Below, in pieces: positions 1 to 13,062 of a stretch of DNA of 64,000 nt; positions within the stretch are counted from its first letter, which is position 1; each line of letters begins with the position of its first letter. This DNA is from Prosapia bicincta. Its lineage: Eukaryota; Arthropoda; Insecta; Hemiptera; Cercopidae. Below the pieces are notes generated by a model. That model had not been told where the DNA came from, did not search any database, and saw only the letters and a program-made list of their open reading frames with translations. Both the position numbers and the translations under genes were made by a program. The stretch spans positions 7,674,501 through 7,738,500 of the forward strand of contig JBAIZL010000006.1 in assembly GCA_036971475.1 (NCBI GenBank). The letters run 5' to 3'.

Positions 1-1958
1 GTTCGAATAGAATATTTTAAACTAATGAATAAGCATTCTGAGGAGTGTGCAATTTAAATTAGTTCTGGCTGCGTGGTCGTAGCATGGGTTGGGAAGCTTA
101 ACAATTTCACTTGTAGGTCAGGGATTGAGGGGAAATGTTCTTGGATCTGGTTGGTCGCTGCCTTGGGCTAGAACGGAGTTGTGGGCAATGATACTCGCGT
201 TAAATATTGAGTTGAATATACACGTATTTATTTGTTTTCACACGCAGATAATTTAAACATAAGACAGAGTTAAGCAACAGCACAAACGATGGTTTCGTCT
301 TGCAGGAAATAGGCCAAAGGTCAAAGATACTTCGAATAAAGTGGTGGTTACCAGTGAAGTAGAATGCCTTCGAAGAGAAGAAGTAATTTTAATACATTAA
401 AAAAGGAAGCAAACAAATAATTAGCTTCTACAAATACTACATATAAGTTACTGCAAAGTATATAAAACTCAAACAAAAAAGGCATTACTTTCATACAAAA
501 TGATCAACAAACTTTCATGTCAGGCATTTTTATTATGGTCGCTTGTTTTCCCTAAGACCAAGTATTTAAATAATATTTGAATAAATAGGTTTGAATTTTT
601 GTTTTGTTGGTAATAACTGAATTATTGCTCCTGAAATTCAAAATTACATATGTCATCACAATAGGAGATATATCTCATATAATATGATAAAGCCGGTAGA
701 GAGCACATAGAAATGGGAGATTCACAAAACCAGCCCTAACCTAACCTAACCTCCAGCAGGAGGGAATTTAATGACCTGTTTGATGTGGTCTATATATATA
801 TACCTGTAGGGCTAACTGGAATATGGGGATTTTACATTCAGCTCGGCCGCGCGGTGCTCACAATCAATTGCATTATTGTTCACTGCAGGAATTACAGCGC
901 AGTTCCTAACTTTCCAGCAACCTTCTAGCTCCGATAAAGTTCGCAATATTTGAACAGCTGATTGGGTATTCAAACAGCTGATTACATGTTTAATTGAAAG
1001 TCGACTGGAATAGCTTCACCGATGTTGTAGACTGTATGTAATCGAAAGAGGTTTGTTTTCGGATCCTTATCCCACAGGATTGTCTTAATCTGTAGGATTA
1101 GTGTAAATAAAGTATTTTCTGCCCAGGATATTGTAATATTATTGCTTGGAAATTGTGATGTTTAACCAATAACTGCGAAAATAATTTACAATATAGGAGA
1201 ATAGCTGAATTTGGTGTTAGTTAAAATAAGCATCTAATCAGTTTTCAAATTTTTTCCAAGATACGTTGTTATGGAATATATTTAAAATAATTACAAACCG
1301 CAAAATCTAATTTAATTTTTTTAAAATTTGGTTTGAGTTGAAGCGAAATTGATCTATAGGAAACTGCATAAAATTCTACAAAATAATTCTTTTATTGTGA
1401 ACACAAGTGTACATAAAAGGATGAAAAGTTGCTCTTATATGATTTTCCAAGTCGTGTATATGATCTGCAATACGTCCTTTATGATGCAGAATTTGTTGTT
1501 CAATATTTTGTTTTTTAATTTTAGGGCATAATATTTGATTGTTGTAGACAATTTACTATATAAATACAATATAAATAGGAACTTACAAACAGTAAATTAT
1601 TTTAAGAGGACAATTATCATCATGAGTAGATATTTTAAGCAAACTAACAAACGTAATCGAAACTCAAAACTATACCGCAAGTCCCTATATTAAACTATAA
1701 CGTTATTCACTTATATAGATGATGAATTTTCCCTCGATACACCTCTAAAAAGGTTATTACTTATTGTAGTTGAGTTCCTTATTATTTTATCATGATGTTT
1801 GCTTAAAAGGTAAAGTTATATTTTAGAAATGTTGGGATATGTTTAAACTGTGTTATAAAAACATCCAGCTCTCGAAATGTAAACATTTCTATCTTTTATG
1901 GAATCAGATCCGCAAGAATTTTCTTTTTTTTAAATTTGAATTTTTGTTATGATATTTG
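1..1958. other. AT-rich unannotated left flank
   Basis: No open frame here looks coding; the only one of 60 codons (1349-1531) is low-complexity and AT-driven. Bases 60-200 and 830-1000 are somewhat richer in GC than their surroundings, but I see no motif I can name. A short CCTAA run lies at 735-752. The clear duplication homology begins at about 1960, so this stretch lies outside it. Confidence 0.6.
735..752 (-). repeat. short telomere-type (CCTAA)n run
   Basis: Three full CCTAA units and a partial fourth. TTAGG is the usual insect telomere repeat, but three units inside ordinary sequence are an interstitial motif, not a telomere. Confidence 0.6.
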
Positions 1959-4499
1959 AAGAGAATTAAAGAAAACATTTAATGAGAAAGTTACTATGTA
2001 GTTGGACATTAAGTTTTAATATTATTCTACTTAAATTCAAATATCTAAATTACCTAAAGTAATATTGAAATTAATTGATTCTTAAAAATCTCCGTTATAT
2101 TTTTAAAGCCCGTTGTAGATAAACTTCGAATAATGCTTTACCATTTAAACTTTTTTGACGAAGAATGACACTAGCCTGCGGTATTTTAAAGTTTTCAAAG
2201 TTGTATGATGTTAATTATTGGACATGTAGAACCTAGATGTAGAAGAAAGCTTTAAAAGTTTTTTTTCTACTCCAAATTAACATTATATCATTACAGAGAT
2301 ATTATTTTGTTAAAGTAAAATAAACAATGTTTTACCTCATTTCCGTCAAACCTTCTTCATACCTATAATAATTTTATTACCTGCTTCACAATAAATTAGA
2401 CTTTAGAGATAGTACTGTGTAACCCTAGAAGGTTGAGGAGTAATTCCTCACTAGTTGGTTTTTATTTTCCAAAGATTATCATGTACTCAACCCTCACTGT
2501 GGAGACACTAGCAGTGCTTCCTCAGTCTGTATCTGGCGTGATCGTTCAGTTTATAGATTCCGTCTTTGTTTTAGGATATTTACATCTCTGTGAGTAATTT
2601 CCACGTATCAGTTACTTTTACGCGTTGTTTGGGTGAGTAATATTTACGCATCAGTTTATTTTAAATCAGTTCATTATAAGTGTTTTTTTTTAGAAGGTCA
2701 TAAAGATCCATTCAGACCTTTCTCCACTCAGACCCACATAGCTTATGAAATGATGTCTAAGGCTCAGACAATAAAATTTGCACTAATTAAAGTTGTAATA
2801 AAAACGTAATGGGGCAAGATAAATTCGGCAAAATTGAGATGCTTATTTGGAATAGTGTTTAAGAAATTTATGGTTTTGTTTATTTCTAAAAATAAAGCTG
2901 GCAACTGGTTCTTTTATCTCACACGGAAAGTCTATCAATGGAAACAGTACGCAGATTGTTTGTCGAAAAATTGATCTCTCAACTAATTAGTCGCCATGCG
3001 AATTTTACTTAGGGGTATTTAAAACTTAATATCTACGGCACAAAAGTTATAAATAAATCAATCACGACTGGGATTTAACAGATTCCATTAGAAATGCTGA
3101 CGATTACTTTTACATGTTTTAAGCGCCGCGCAAAGATTAGGATTCACAATCATGGAGCTCAACTCAGTGATATTATTTTTAAAGCTTTTCATCGTATTTA
3201 CCAGTAACATAACTATTAACACTATAATAAGAAAATAAATCACTTTTTGGCCACCTTAAATCGTGAATGCCTCACAATTTATAAACATATTTGAGAAATT
3301 TCTATTTTGTATTTAGTATATAACTATATATTATACAATAATGTAAGTTGCAACGTCCCTCCCCTTTTATTGATATCCCTTCCCGCAGAATACCAAAATT
3401 TCGTTGTTTAAAAAACTTATTTATAAACAAACGAAACATCTGCCAATCACTCCGCTTGTTAAACCGTGCTAAAATCCCTGAGTTACATGTATATTTCTCG
3501 CTCGAAGGGCCAGGCCCAAAACAAGCATATTCCCGCTGACTACTATTTAAAATAAGTATAAACTCCCCAAAATTAGTTTATCAATTATGTAGGGTCTAGA
3601 TATAGTCACACATGTCATTTCAATAGTCAGCTGGAAAGAAACACATTTAAAATAATACACAAAATATTCACAGAGTCTTACCATCTTTTGATGATCTGCA
3701 GAGACAGCAAGGGAACGTACAAAATATGATCGTGTTTAAATTACCTATTTTAAAAGGCCCCTGTGTCCTTTTAAACACAATCTGCCAGTAGATAAATCTC
3801 TGGACTTTTATACAAAAAACCAACTAATCTTTAGGCTAGCTCAATGCAGTTAGTTAAGAGAAATTCTTTAAAAACATTAGGCTTTAACTATTATCAATTA
3901 ATGAAATTTAATTAAACTTGTTTACTGATTTAATAATCATTTTAATATTAGTTGGAAAAAGCTAAACAGTTTTTATTGATTATTCGACACAGGATGAAAT
4001 GCAAATACTGTTGATTTTTATAACATATTTAATTTTATTTATTTAAATAAAAAAGAAAATTTATTTTCTCAAATAAAACACAATTATATTGACAAACAAT
4101 TCACTAAATAACTTGTTGTTTTCCATATTTTAAAATTTTATAATTTCCATATATATCAATTACATTTACATAAACATAAAATTATTTCTCAAATTAGACA
4201 TAATAAAAATATATCTTCTATATTAAATTGGTAAATTCATATTTATGACACATAATTTTTAAATTTATAATATTCAAAAAATTCTTATTTCCTTGAAAAT
4301 AAATGGCTCATGGCCAAAAACCCTTTGTACGTTTAATATTTATCATTTGAAATATTCTGATCACATAAATTCATTCTATTAAGAATAAAATTTATTTAAT
4401 TTTTATAAAGAGTGAAGTCATTGTTTAAGCTTGAATATTTGTTTGAATTTAATAAAATTAACTGACTAAATTTGACGTAATTGGTATCGAATAGAGAAA

Positions 4500-4760
4500 A
4501 TGACTTGCCAAAGATGTTCCTGCCGGTCCTAGAGTCCCTCGTCTGGATTCACTGGTCCTTGGACATCGGAAGTCGCCATCCCTGGTTCGTCGGTGGTGGT
4601 TTTCCTCCATTCCCGCGTCCTGGAGGCTGAGTCTGGAGCCTTCATCCCTTGGTAGTCCTAGACGTCGGAAGCGTTGAGGTTTGGTCCATCTGGCATAATG
4701 GCGGTCTTACTCGCGGTCCAGCATAGCGTTCCGCGGCACCTTGTATTAAAAATTTATTTC
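4500..4760 (+). other. GC-rich island inside the LTR-like insertion
   Basis: About 260 bases here are visibly far richer in G and C than the 25-30% GC sequence around them. They lie directly upstream of the hairpin and TATA-like element at 4766-4800. This is plausibly promoter-proximal U3 sequence of the LTR. I see no open frame of note. Confidence 0.45.
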
Positions 4761-4765
4761 AGACT

Positions 4766-4800
4766 GTCTCTAAGGTCTTAGAGACCTAGTATATATAGCG
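4766..4800 (+). promoter_or_regulatory. perfect 9-bp hairpin followed by TATA-like box
   Basis: GTCTCTAAG (4766-4774) and CTTAGAGAC (4777-4785) are exact reverse complements separated by two bases. TATATATAG follows at about 4790. The arrangement would suit an LTR promoter, but promoter function is inferred. Confidence 0.35.
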
Positions 4801-5319
4801 GTGACGTTAACCTACCTCACTCCGCCTGCAATACTTGCTATCTTTGGATTTATTCCTTGTACAGGCAAGTCGGGCAACGAATCTGTTTTAGCTTGCAGAG
4901 TTTGATTATCTTTTTTGAAACACAGAAAAATGTCTATTTTATTAAAACTGCTGTAACGGTTTTGTTTTTTAAGTTTTTCTAATTTTGTTTTCACTAATGT
5001 TTATTCTGGCTTATTCTGGTTCTTTTAAAATGTCGATGAAAGTTTTACGTGGTTTGGTTCTTAAGTTAGCTTTTTTAAGCACTTAGAAAATTTTCGTCTC
5101 ACTCCCGATGGTCAAATTTAGCTAGTTATTACAAATTTATTCTCTAATACTTTTTAATTTAGCTTAATTATTCTATTTATGGTTTTATTTAATTCTTCAC
5201 TCTTTATTATTTTTATAACTCCAAACTTGATTAATTTAAAAATCAACTTTATTACTTAAAAACAGGAAATTATTTATTTCCTATTTGTCACGGTATGTCA
5301 GACCGTTACAAAGTGAGCA

Positions 5320-6110
5320 TTTCAAATGTCCATTTCCTGGAAATATTAACGGTTACTGTAAATATTAAGGATAAAAAATAGTATTTTTTCAAGTCATAGT
5401 AAACCCAGCCTTATGTAAAAACTGAATACACAGAATGTACACACGGCGCAACGTAGGCAATTGCGCGTCAATGATACATACCCATGGAGAATCAATACTA
5501 ATTATAAAAATTCTCTTCGATTGAAACAATAATTCAAAATATTTATAATAATATTAAACCCGTTAATAATAATATCTTAAATCTTGTATAGATTGAAAAA
5601 AAACATCTCCAAAAGTAGTACGTAACCTTACCATACAAAAAAAAAAAAAAAAAAGAAGCTAAATATATTTAATTTAGCTAAAGGTAAATAATACATTAAT
5701 AATTCCATTTATCTAAGGGGTGATTTTTAATGTCCTTATACTGTAATTAATAACGATTTCGGTAGTTTACGGTAAATGTTAACGAGTTAAACGGAGTTAA
5801 ACGGTTTCTACATGTTTTGGTGAAAGCCAAGCCATATATGAAAGCTGAATACACAATATATACACACGGCGCAGTGTAGGCAATCTAATCTCAATGATTA
5901 GCAAGACCTAGAGAACCGACTAAAGCTAAAGAAAGATGTTATAGGCATTCTCTTTAAATTAGAAAATTAATATAAAGTACTTAAACTATTAATAAAATTA
6001 TTTGAAAACTAATTCATAATAAAACGTGAAATCTTATACATGATGAAAAACCACCTTAAAAGAATAATTACTTAACCTTAGCATATAACTAAATGTAACA
6101 CTATTATGTT
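5320..6110 (+). repeat. about 430-bp diverged tandem duplication
   Basis: The segment 5320-5700 is repeated with divergence at 5740-6110. The shared landmark ACACGGCGCA...TGTAGGCAAT occurs at about 5441 and 5863. A single equivalent occurs in copy 2 at about 36720. A poly-A tract (5636-5654) sits near the join. Confidence 0.65.
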
Positions 6111-6119
6111 GATATATTT

Positions 6120-8700
6120 GATGTTGAATATAGCAGTTATATGTTACATATTTAATAGTTAACATGCAAATTAAAATAATTTTCAAATATGTTTTCCAAA
6201 TAAATACTAATATCAGTATAACAAATTTATATTAGGTCACTTTGTAAAAGAAATATATAGGGCTATTTGTGACAAACAAATCGGTTAAAATACGATATTC
6301 CGAAAAGACTAATCTTTACTCATCTAAACTTATAGTTCCTATCAATTCATAGCCCTGTTTTTAGATTAAATAGATGTAACGGACTTCTATAAATTTATTT
6401 TGTCTAAAATATTTATTCTTTAAAGACTTACGGAAATAATCAGTGTTTCAATTTGAGGAGAAGTAAAAATGTTTTTTGAAATTATTTTATTCTTAATTAA
6501 CCTTTAAAAAATATTAGATTTTTAAGCATTATTTTATGCGACAATAATGTAAATAGATGACATATTTGAAACAATGAATTCTTTTAAAATACCACTTGAA
6601 TTTGAATTGCCATAATCAGACTATTAATTAACAACCAAACTCTGAATAAATAATTTGTGGTTTTATTGACAATAATAACATTGCCATTATCATCACCATC
6701 GCCAATTTCACTTATTGTGAATCTGTTTTTATATTATTATTAGTTGCAAAGTCAAATGTAAAATCGTATAGTAAAATGCAGAAGTAAATTATTTTATAAT
6801 TTTAAACATATAATATTCAAGTTATATTTTACCTGTTTTCCTAATAGTAGGGTATTTTAAACAATTAATATTCTAATGCACAAACCTTGTGAATAGTTGT
6901 TTAAGAATATTTACTTTGTATTAAACAATATCATTTTTAAATATGTTAATTTTTGTTCTAGAATTGTCAGAAACAACTATTGTTTGAATTAAAATGACAT
7001 GCATAGTAAATTTTATTGTTGCACTTAACTTGTTTAACTTTCTACAACTTTGTGTAATTTATAGAGTTTGAATAATACTTGCACTTACATATATTTAGAG
7101 TAGATACGGAATGACTTTCACGTGGTTATTCTTTCTACAGCACTAGGTAGCGGCCTATACAGTAGGTTGTCAATTGTTTTACGAAACATTTACTTAAACC
7201 TTTTCAATAGAATTTGACTCGAGGTTGTTGGACTTTGTTTTGTGCTCGTCTTAGCTATAAAGTACATTTTGGAGTTGTGCCAAGAGGTATGGATGAAATA
7301 TGATATCAAGTGAAAAGGTCTTTAAGGGTTGTGTCCTAGGTTCATATCTCTTATTTGACAAACATTTTTACACGCCATAAATACTTGACTAAGCTAACTG
7401 ATAATTCTTCATTTCTTTTATAAACCCGACTTTCTTTTCAACGATAACTAAAAAAACTTGAAAATTAAATAAGTAAATTACACGATTACCTTATAAAGTA
7501 CTCACTATACTTTGGTTTATTATTGTATCACACTTTCCTCAAGTATATGCACAGATTCTGTAACGCGTGGTGACAAAGTGCTTTGTACCATCTGTTACAG
7601 CTTTACCAGACAATTAGAGCATTATCATTTCAAAATTCTTATAATAAGCCATCTTTAAATAATTTAAATGTCTATCTTGTTTTCTAAATCAACTTGGTTC
7701 CAATTGTAACCATACTGTAATGACCACGTAAACGTTTTTACTAATCAGTTTTAAACTCACACATTTCCTTTACACCAGCTGGAAGATTTTATTTTTAATT
7801 TTAGGTTAACTAAATTCATGCATTCATTTTTATAGCAATTAAATTTAAAATCATTCTGTTAATGTAATAGAGACTAAGAACGGATCTCATAGATGAAACA
7901 TTGATTCAAAGATCGCTGATTCAAAAATGCAAAAATCCTTTCGTGGTAGTTTAGTCTGCCATTATAAAAAAATATCAAACACTTTGTAAAATATTTTTAA
8001 CATTACCTTTAATAAGTTTGTCGAATCAATATTTTTTTATCTAGCAATATTGAAATACTTGAGTAAACTAAAATGAAATATTTGCAAAACGTTCAGCGTC
8101 CCAGTTACAGATAATTTGCATTTATAAACAAGAGCATGGTGCAAATGTTATACTGAAATTTAATGAAATTTATATCACATTCAATTGAAATCTAATCGTA
8201 GTAATCTATATGCATTATTATAAATATTATTAAATTAAAATGTTATTATTTGCACCTATCCATTTAAAATAATAATTATTATTATCAATTGTTTTTTCTA
8301 TTTAAAATTATTTAGTTAACTTAAATTATTATTTTTAAATAGTAATAGGTTTACATATTTTTTTAACAGACAATTAATAGATTTGTATTTTGTTTTATAT
8401 AAATATTGTTTTATATGTGGGAATACACTACGTATATTCACTGTCACATACAAAGGAAATCAATGCCTTTAAAACACTATTTAATAATGTATCTAGTAAT
8501 GTTTGTAACGTAACTATGAATTTAAAACATTTCTGAAAAATTAGAAGTCTAATTCAAATTCTAAATACCTAAATTAGAATCAAATTATTCTAAATTGTGT
8601 ATTGATTTATAGCTATATTGTGTTTAGTACATTTAGACACATATATACCTAAATAGACACGTATATACCTACATAGAACCATATACACTTAAATATTTAG
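6120..8700. other. AT-rich non-coding stretch
   Basis: No open frame over 60 codons, no clear repeat boundary and no RNA-gene signature. The base composition is strongly AT throughout. It falls in the 15 kb of copy 1 that has no counterpart in copy 2. Confidence 0.6.
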
Positions 8701-8728
8701 ATATATACTTCAATACTTTCAATTAATG

Positions 8729-8922
<194 letters not shown>

Positions 8923-9260
8923 GTGACGGGCAGTACCCGGCCACAATTGCCACCAAGAGGGAAAATAGTTAAAAGTAAAGCCAGGTTAACTTTTTTAGTT
9001 ATGACATTAAGCCAAGCCATTGAGAAAGGGGTTAAAAATTTAAAGTAACTTATAGGGGGTCATTTGCAAGGGGAAAATTGTCAAATTCGACCTAAAATTA
9101 CAAACGACATTTCCATAGATGCAGAACAACAAATAAAGAACAATGACAAGAATAAGAAAAATTCGTTAGAAGCACGGGAAAAGAGTTATGCAGCCCGAAA
9201 TGAGAACAAGTAAATTAATTTCTTTTAGGATGGCATTTCCTTTCTCACGGTCTGGCAGTG

Positions 9261-9440
9261 ATGACGACAGACGCGCGCATCTAGTTAGGCAAGTTGGAGA
9301 AATATCGATTTTTGATTGGTCTGATCGAAACGCGGGAAAAATTGCTACAACAACGAGCCCAACGGTTAAAGAGGGGCAAAGCGTTACTTGGCATCGAGAG
9401 ACGGCGTGAGAAGGTTGGTCAAGGGAGTTCGCGCGAGTAG
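9261..9440 (+). pseudogene. possible short gag-like or hypothetical open frame, one in-frame stop
   Basis: Read from the ATG at 9261, this frame meets a stop at 9282 and then stays open from 9285 to the stop at 9438-9440. The downstream 51 residues are strongly charged and look helical, with many K, R, E and Q and a cluster of arginines near the C-terminus. The overlapping frame 9188-9409 looks less protein-like. The basic helical character could suit a retroelement structural protein, but I recognise no family. Confidence that this is a real coding remnant is low. Confidence 0.25.
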
Positions 9441-9555
9441 TAGCCGCGAAGAAATGAACTTTTGTTTTAAGTGAATAACAACGATCAAAAACGATGGCAG
9501 GCTAGACGTTTGTGTTTCGCTGAAATGTAGGAAGTGCTGTTTCAGAAATGGGGCC

Positions 9556-9581
9556 CTTTCGGATTAAGATCTATCCGAAAG
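9556..9581. other. perfect 9-bp inverted repeat (hairpin)
   Basis: CTTTCGGAT (9556-9564) and ATCCGAAAG (9573-9581) are exact complements around an 8-base loop. It lies in the GC-moderate part of the 8921-12586 insertion, just downstream of the short open frames. Its role is unknown; a structured leader RNA is one possibility. Confidence 0.5.
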
Positions 9582-9798
9582 CGGTGCTCATAACTAAGAC
9601 CTAAAGGTGCAGCGTCGTAAGTCTTAAAGTGTTTCGGAATAATATATAAAAATGCAACTTTACTTATGGTACTGATAGGAAAGTATGCAGTGTTTTAAAC
9701 AGGGACAAAGTTTTTTAAAAGAAGAACAGTTTTAATTTTGAAATAGCAAAAGTAGAAAATTAACGATAAACTGTGTAAAAACTTGTAGTGTTTTAAAA

Positions 9799-10077
9799 AT
9801 GGTGTTTAGAACAGTGTTTCATTTAACTAGCAAATCAAAATTTAACCATCAAGTGCTTAATATCCACAAGATGCCCATGCAGGGGATGCATAGACAGAGG
9901 ACGACACCGTGGGAACAGAACAGGAGCGGTATGCAGGGCGTTGGCCATTTCAAACAAAGGGACGAGGGATTTCAACATGGCGGACTTCTCTTTTTAAATT
10001 TTGGAAGGAGCTATAAGCGTCACTTGGAACCGGCACGAATGCAACCCCCCACTCTGATGTTCCATAGAAACACCTGA
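9799..10077 (+). other. open frame of 92 codons, unrecognised
   Basis: This frame starts at an ATG after an AT-rich stretch and runs for 92 codons of mixed composition. It has several M, Q, H and R residues and no repeat bias, signal peptide or membrane segment. I recognise no domain. It lies in the same insertion as the 9261-9440 frame, so it could be part of the same decayed element. It could equally be chance. Confidence 0.2.
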
Positions 10078-10139
10078 GGGAGAGGGAAGACTCTCAAGCC
10101 TTTGTCCAACGGAAAAATTTAAGGTCAGACCTATACAGT

Positions 10140-12130
10140 TTTCTTTTTGCAGATGGGAGTTTTTGTTTTGACAAAATTTTAAAAGGGGAAATTGTTCATT
10201 AAATTAAATTCATTTAAAAAGAGTAGATTCCAAATTGTTTAAATTAAAAGATAGGAACTGATGGCTGTGTTTAAGGGTGGGGATAAAGGAAACAAAATGG
10301 CGCAAGACTCATGTTAGAGTATAGCATTTAAATTCTAAAAAGATATTTTAAAAATGTAATTTTGAAATAATAAATTCTTAAAGGGTTTAAACTTGAAATA
10401 AATTGAATTGAAAACAAATATGTTCAAACTTATTAACAAACAAAATTAGTAGAAAGAACAGAAAATAGAGTTAAAAAATAGTTGTATTTTAAAAGTATAA
10501 AAATCAAGTTTTATGTTTCAAGATGGCCGCCAGTAAGATTGTTTATCTACATCAGCTGACTGGAAGGTCAAGCATTACTATGTAGCATTTGAAGAAACGA
10601 AAGGACTTTAAAAGAAATGCTTGTTTTTGTTAAAAGGAGTTGTTTAGTAAATGACAAATTTAAATAAATCGTTTTTGGTTTTAAATATAAATGTTTTTAA
10701 TAAGAATTAAAATAATATTTTCTGTTTGTTTAAAAAAGGGTTATATCGAAATTTCAAATTTTTATAAAATAAATTTTTGGGTATAAATAATACAGATTGA
10801 AATCAATGGTTGTTTTTTAAATTATATGAGGTAAATTTATTAACAAATAAAAATAAATTACATTAATTTGAGATAAGAAATTTTGGTTTAAATTAAGAGT
10901 GGGTTGTAAGGAACAAATAATAAAGCAAATATGGAGATAATATAATTTTAAAATAAATTTTAAATTTTTTAAAGTTGAGATTTAGTAAAGAGAAAAATAT
11001 AACTATCAACTATGAGTTTTCATAGGATTAAGTGGGTCTAGTGATTGTTCATATAAATAATAGGTATTTTGGTTCATGTTTTAGATGTAAGGAATAATTT
11101 GTTTTGTTTTGGGTATTAATTTATATATATATAAATAATAAGATGTTTTTTTTGTATTGTAAAAAGAGATATATAAAAAAGTATTGCAAGTTTAAATTGA
11201 ATAGTATGGTTTTGTTTTTATTAACTAAATTTATTGTTTGATAAATATTGATTAAAAGTTTATGAAAATACAATTTTCCTTCAGAAATTGTGTTAATTAC
11301 ATTGTTGTAAAGGTTAATTAAATGTCAATGCATTTTATTTCACAAAAGGAAAGGGATAAAAGATTCATTTTTTAAAAGGGTTAAATAAGGGGTTTTGTAA
11401 ATGTGTTAAATGATTTTCAATAACTAAAAAATGTTTTATATCAGATTCAATCATATAATTGGCTGAAACTTTGGGTTTTAATTTTTCAAATAAATATGGG
11501 TTTTTCTTTCGGTAAATGAGTCAACATTGTTAAATATAAATATGAGTTATTAATTAATTCAGATGACAGGCTTATAGCGTTAAATAGGAGCATTTATAAG
11601 TTTATAACATGGATTCTATTTCAGAGGAGTTTGATAAATTTTAATTTATGAAAATAATATAATTTCAGGTGATTGTTAGAAACTAATTGGTAAAATAATG
11701 TTAATAATCACAAGTCGTTGGAATGTACAATAGGGTAAAACTTTCCCAGTTAGAAGAAGGGTTAAAATAAAGTTTTAAGATTTGTTTTTGATTTAAAGTA
11801 AAAGGTTAAATTGTTTAAAGATTAAATAGTTTAAATTCAAAGATTTTGGTAAATGAGTTGGAGATAAAGTTTAATCCTGTAGTTAGTTGTTTTGAGGTTT
11901 ATTTTATGAAAATAGTTTTTAATTTTGTTATGTATAAATGATTTAAATTGGATGGGTTAAATTTAAATATATAATAAAAAAACAATTGGGAAAGGTTTTG
12001 CATTTTGCTATATTCTTGTTGACTGTGAACAAATTTCAAATTAATAATTAATTGGTAAATTTTTCTGATAAAATAATATAAGCAAGTAAGATGTTTTCAA
12101 TGTTAAGTTGTTTTAAATTGATAGAGTTTT
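10140..12130 (+). other. strongly C-depleted tract
   Basis: Over about 2 kb the plus strand has very few C but ordinary G. Bases 11761-11820 contain no C and 10 G, and 11041-11100 contain 2 C and 12 G. Flanking sequence does not show this skew. No open frame over 60 codons occurs. The skew points to a strand-specific mutational or compositional history, as in some retroelement genomes. Confidence 0.6.
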
Positions 12131-12603
12131 TCTGGGTAAAATGTAGTGCTTACTGTGCCATGCACATTCAAATAAATAAATGTAATTTAAAAAAATAAAT
12201 ATTTTTTTTTACTAACTTGCAAACATATTGAGTTTTCATATAAACTCGTTTCTTACACTATCCTATAAAGATGGTCATTTCTTCGGTTATATGCCTTTCA
12301 AAAGAACTCCTCCCCGGGAAGTCTCACCCAAAGGGTTAATTCTCAGCAAGTTAGGTTTTTTGTTTTAAGTCCAGGGATTTATCCACTGGCAGAATTTGGC
12401 GAGCAATGCACAGCGTTCGTAACTTCGGCTGCTAACGGCTCGTTACAAATTTCTTACCCTGCAGCGGGCGCGGGCTTTGGTCATGCGCTTGGAGTTGGTC
12501 GACGGTAGGATTGACCGCTCAGGTATGTGAGCGTGGTGATCAATGGGGGCGGCACGCGTTTTTGGCGTGGGCCGGTCCGTTGCAGTGTGTGTGTGTGTGT
12601 GTG

Positions 12604-13062
12604 TTATTCATTGAGCTGAAATTCAAAAAGATATTCTTAGGGTCCCTGGTTAACACATAGACCTATTGTATTTAGAAAATCCTTAGAGCACCGCTTCACG
12701 GGTCTTGAAAATACTCTTAACATTCAATTTCCTATACAAAATTTGACTTGATGAGCTGATAATCACCTTCAACAGTCACTTTTAAACACATTTAAACAGC
12801 TAACAGTAATTAATGGTTATCTATCTTTCTAGGTTATTATACTTTACAAATGTCATGTTACAAGCAGACCTCTACCTTCCCTTGGTTTTCAAGACAATAA
12901 ACAGTAGCCGGTTTATAGTTTGATATATTTATTGGGAACTAATCTATACAGTAGTATAAAAATGTAATGGTGTCTGTCTGTTAATCACGTAAAAACTACT
13001 GGACCCATTGAGCTGAAATTTAGTATTTATTTCCCGTGTCCACAATTTTAGCGAAAACAAAT
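12604..13062. repeat. degenerate dispersed-repeat tail sequences
   Basis: The phrase CATTGAGCTGAAATT occurs at 12609 and again at 13006. The second follows a TCTGTCTG and GTAAAAACTACTGGACC context of the kind often seen in arthropod transposon tails. I cannot assign the family. A related direct repeat (TATAGTTTGATATATTTA) begins at 12914 and recurs at 13802. Confidence 0.4.

Larger units (their letters stand above)
3349..5310. mobile_element. solo-LTR-like insertion with 4-bp target duplication
   Basis: The insert begins TGCAACG and ends CCGTTACA, so its ends form a short imperfect inverted repeat with the TG...CA boundaries usual for LTRs. It is flanked by AAGT at 3345-3348 and again at 5311-5314. 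Copy 2 of the duplication has the uninterrupted site (36604-36625, TGTAGGTGGGCATTTT), which shows that this 1962-bp block was inserted. Inside are a GC-rich island (about 4500-4760), a perfect 9-bp hairpin and a TATA-like box. There is no protein-coding potential. A length near 2 kb is long for an LTR, so a small non-autonomous LTR element is the alternative. Confidence 0.6.

Noticed and set aside
735..752. Telomere end suggested by CCTAA units
   Set aside because: Only three full units, surrounded by unique sequence. This is an interstitial motif.
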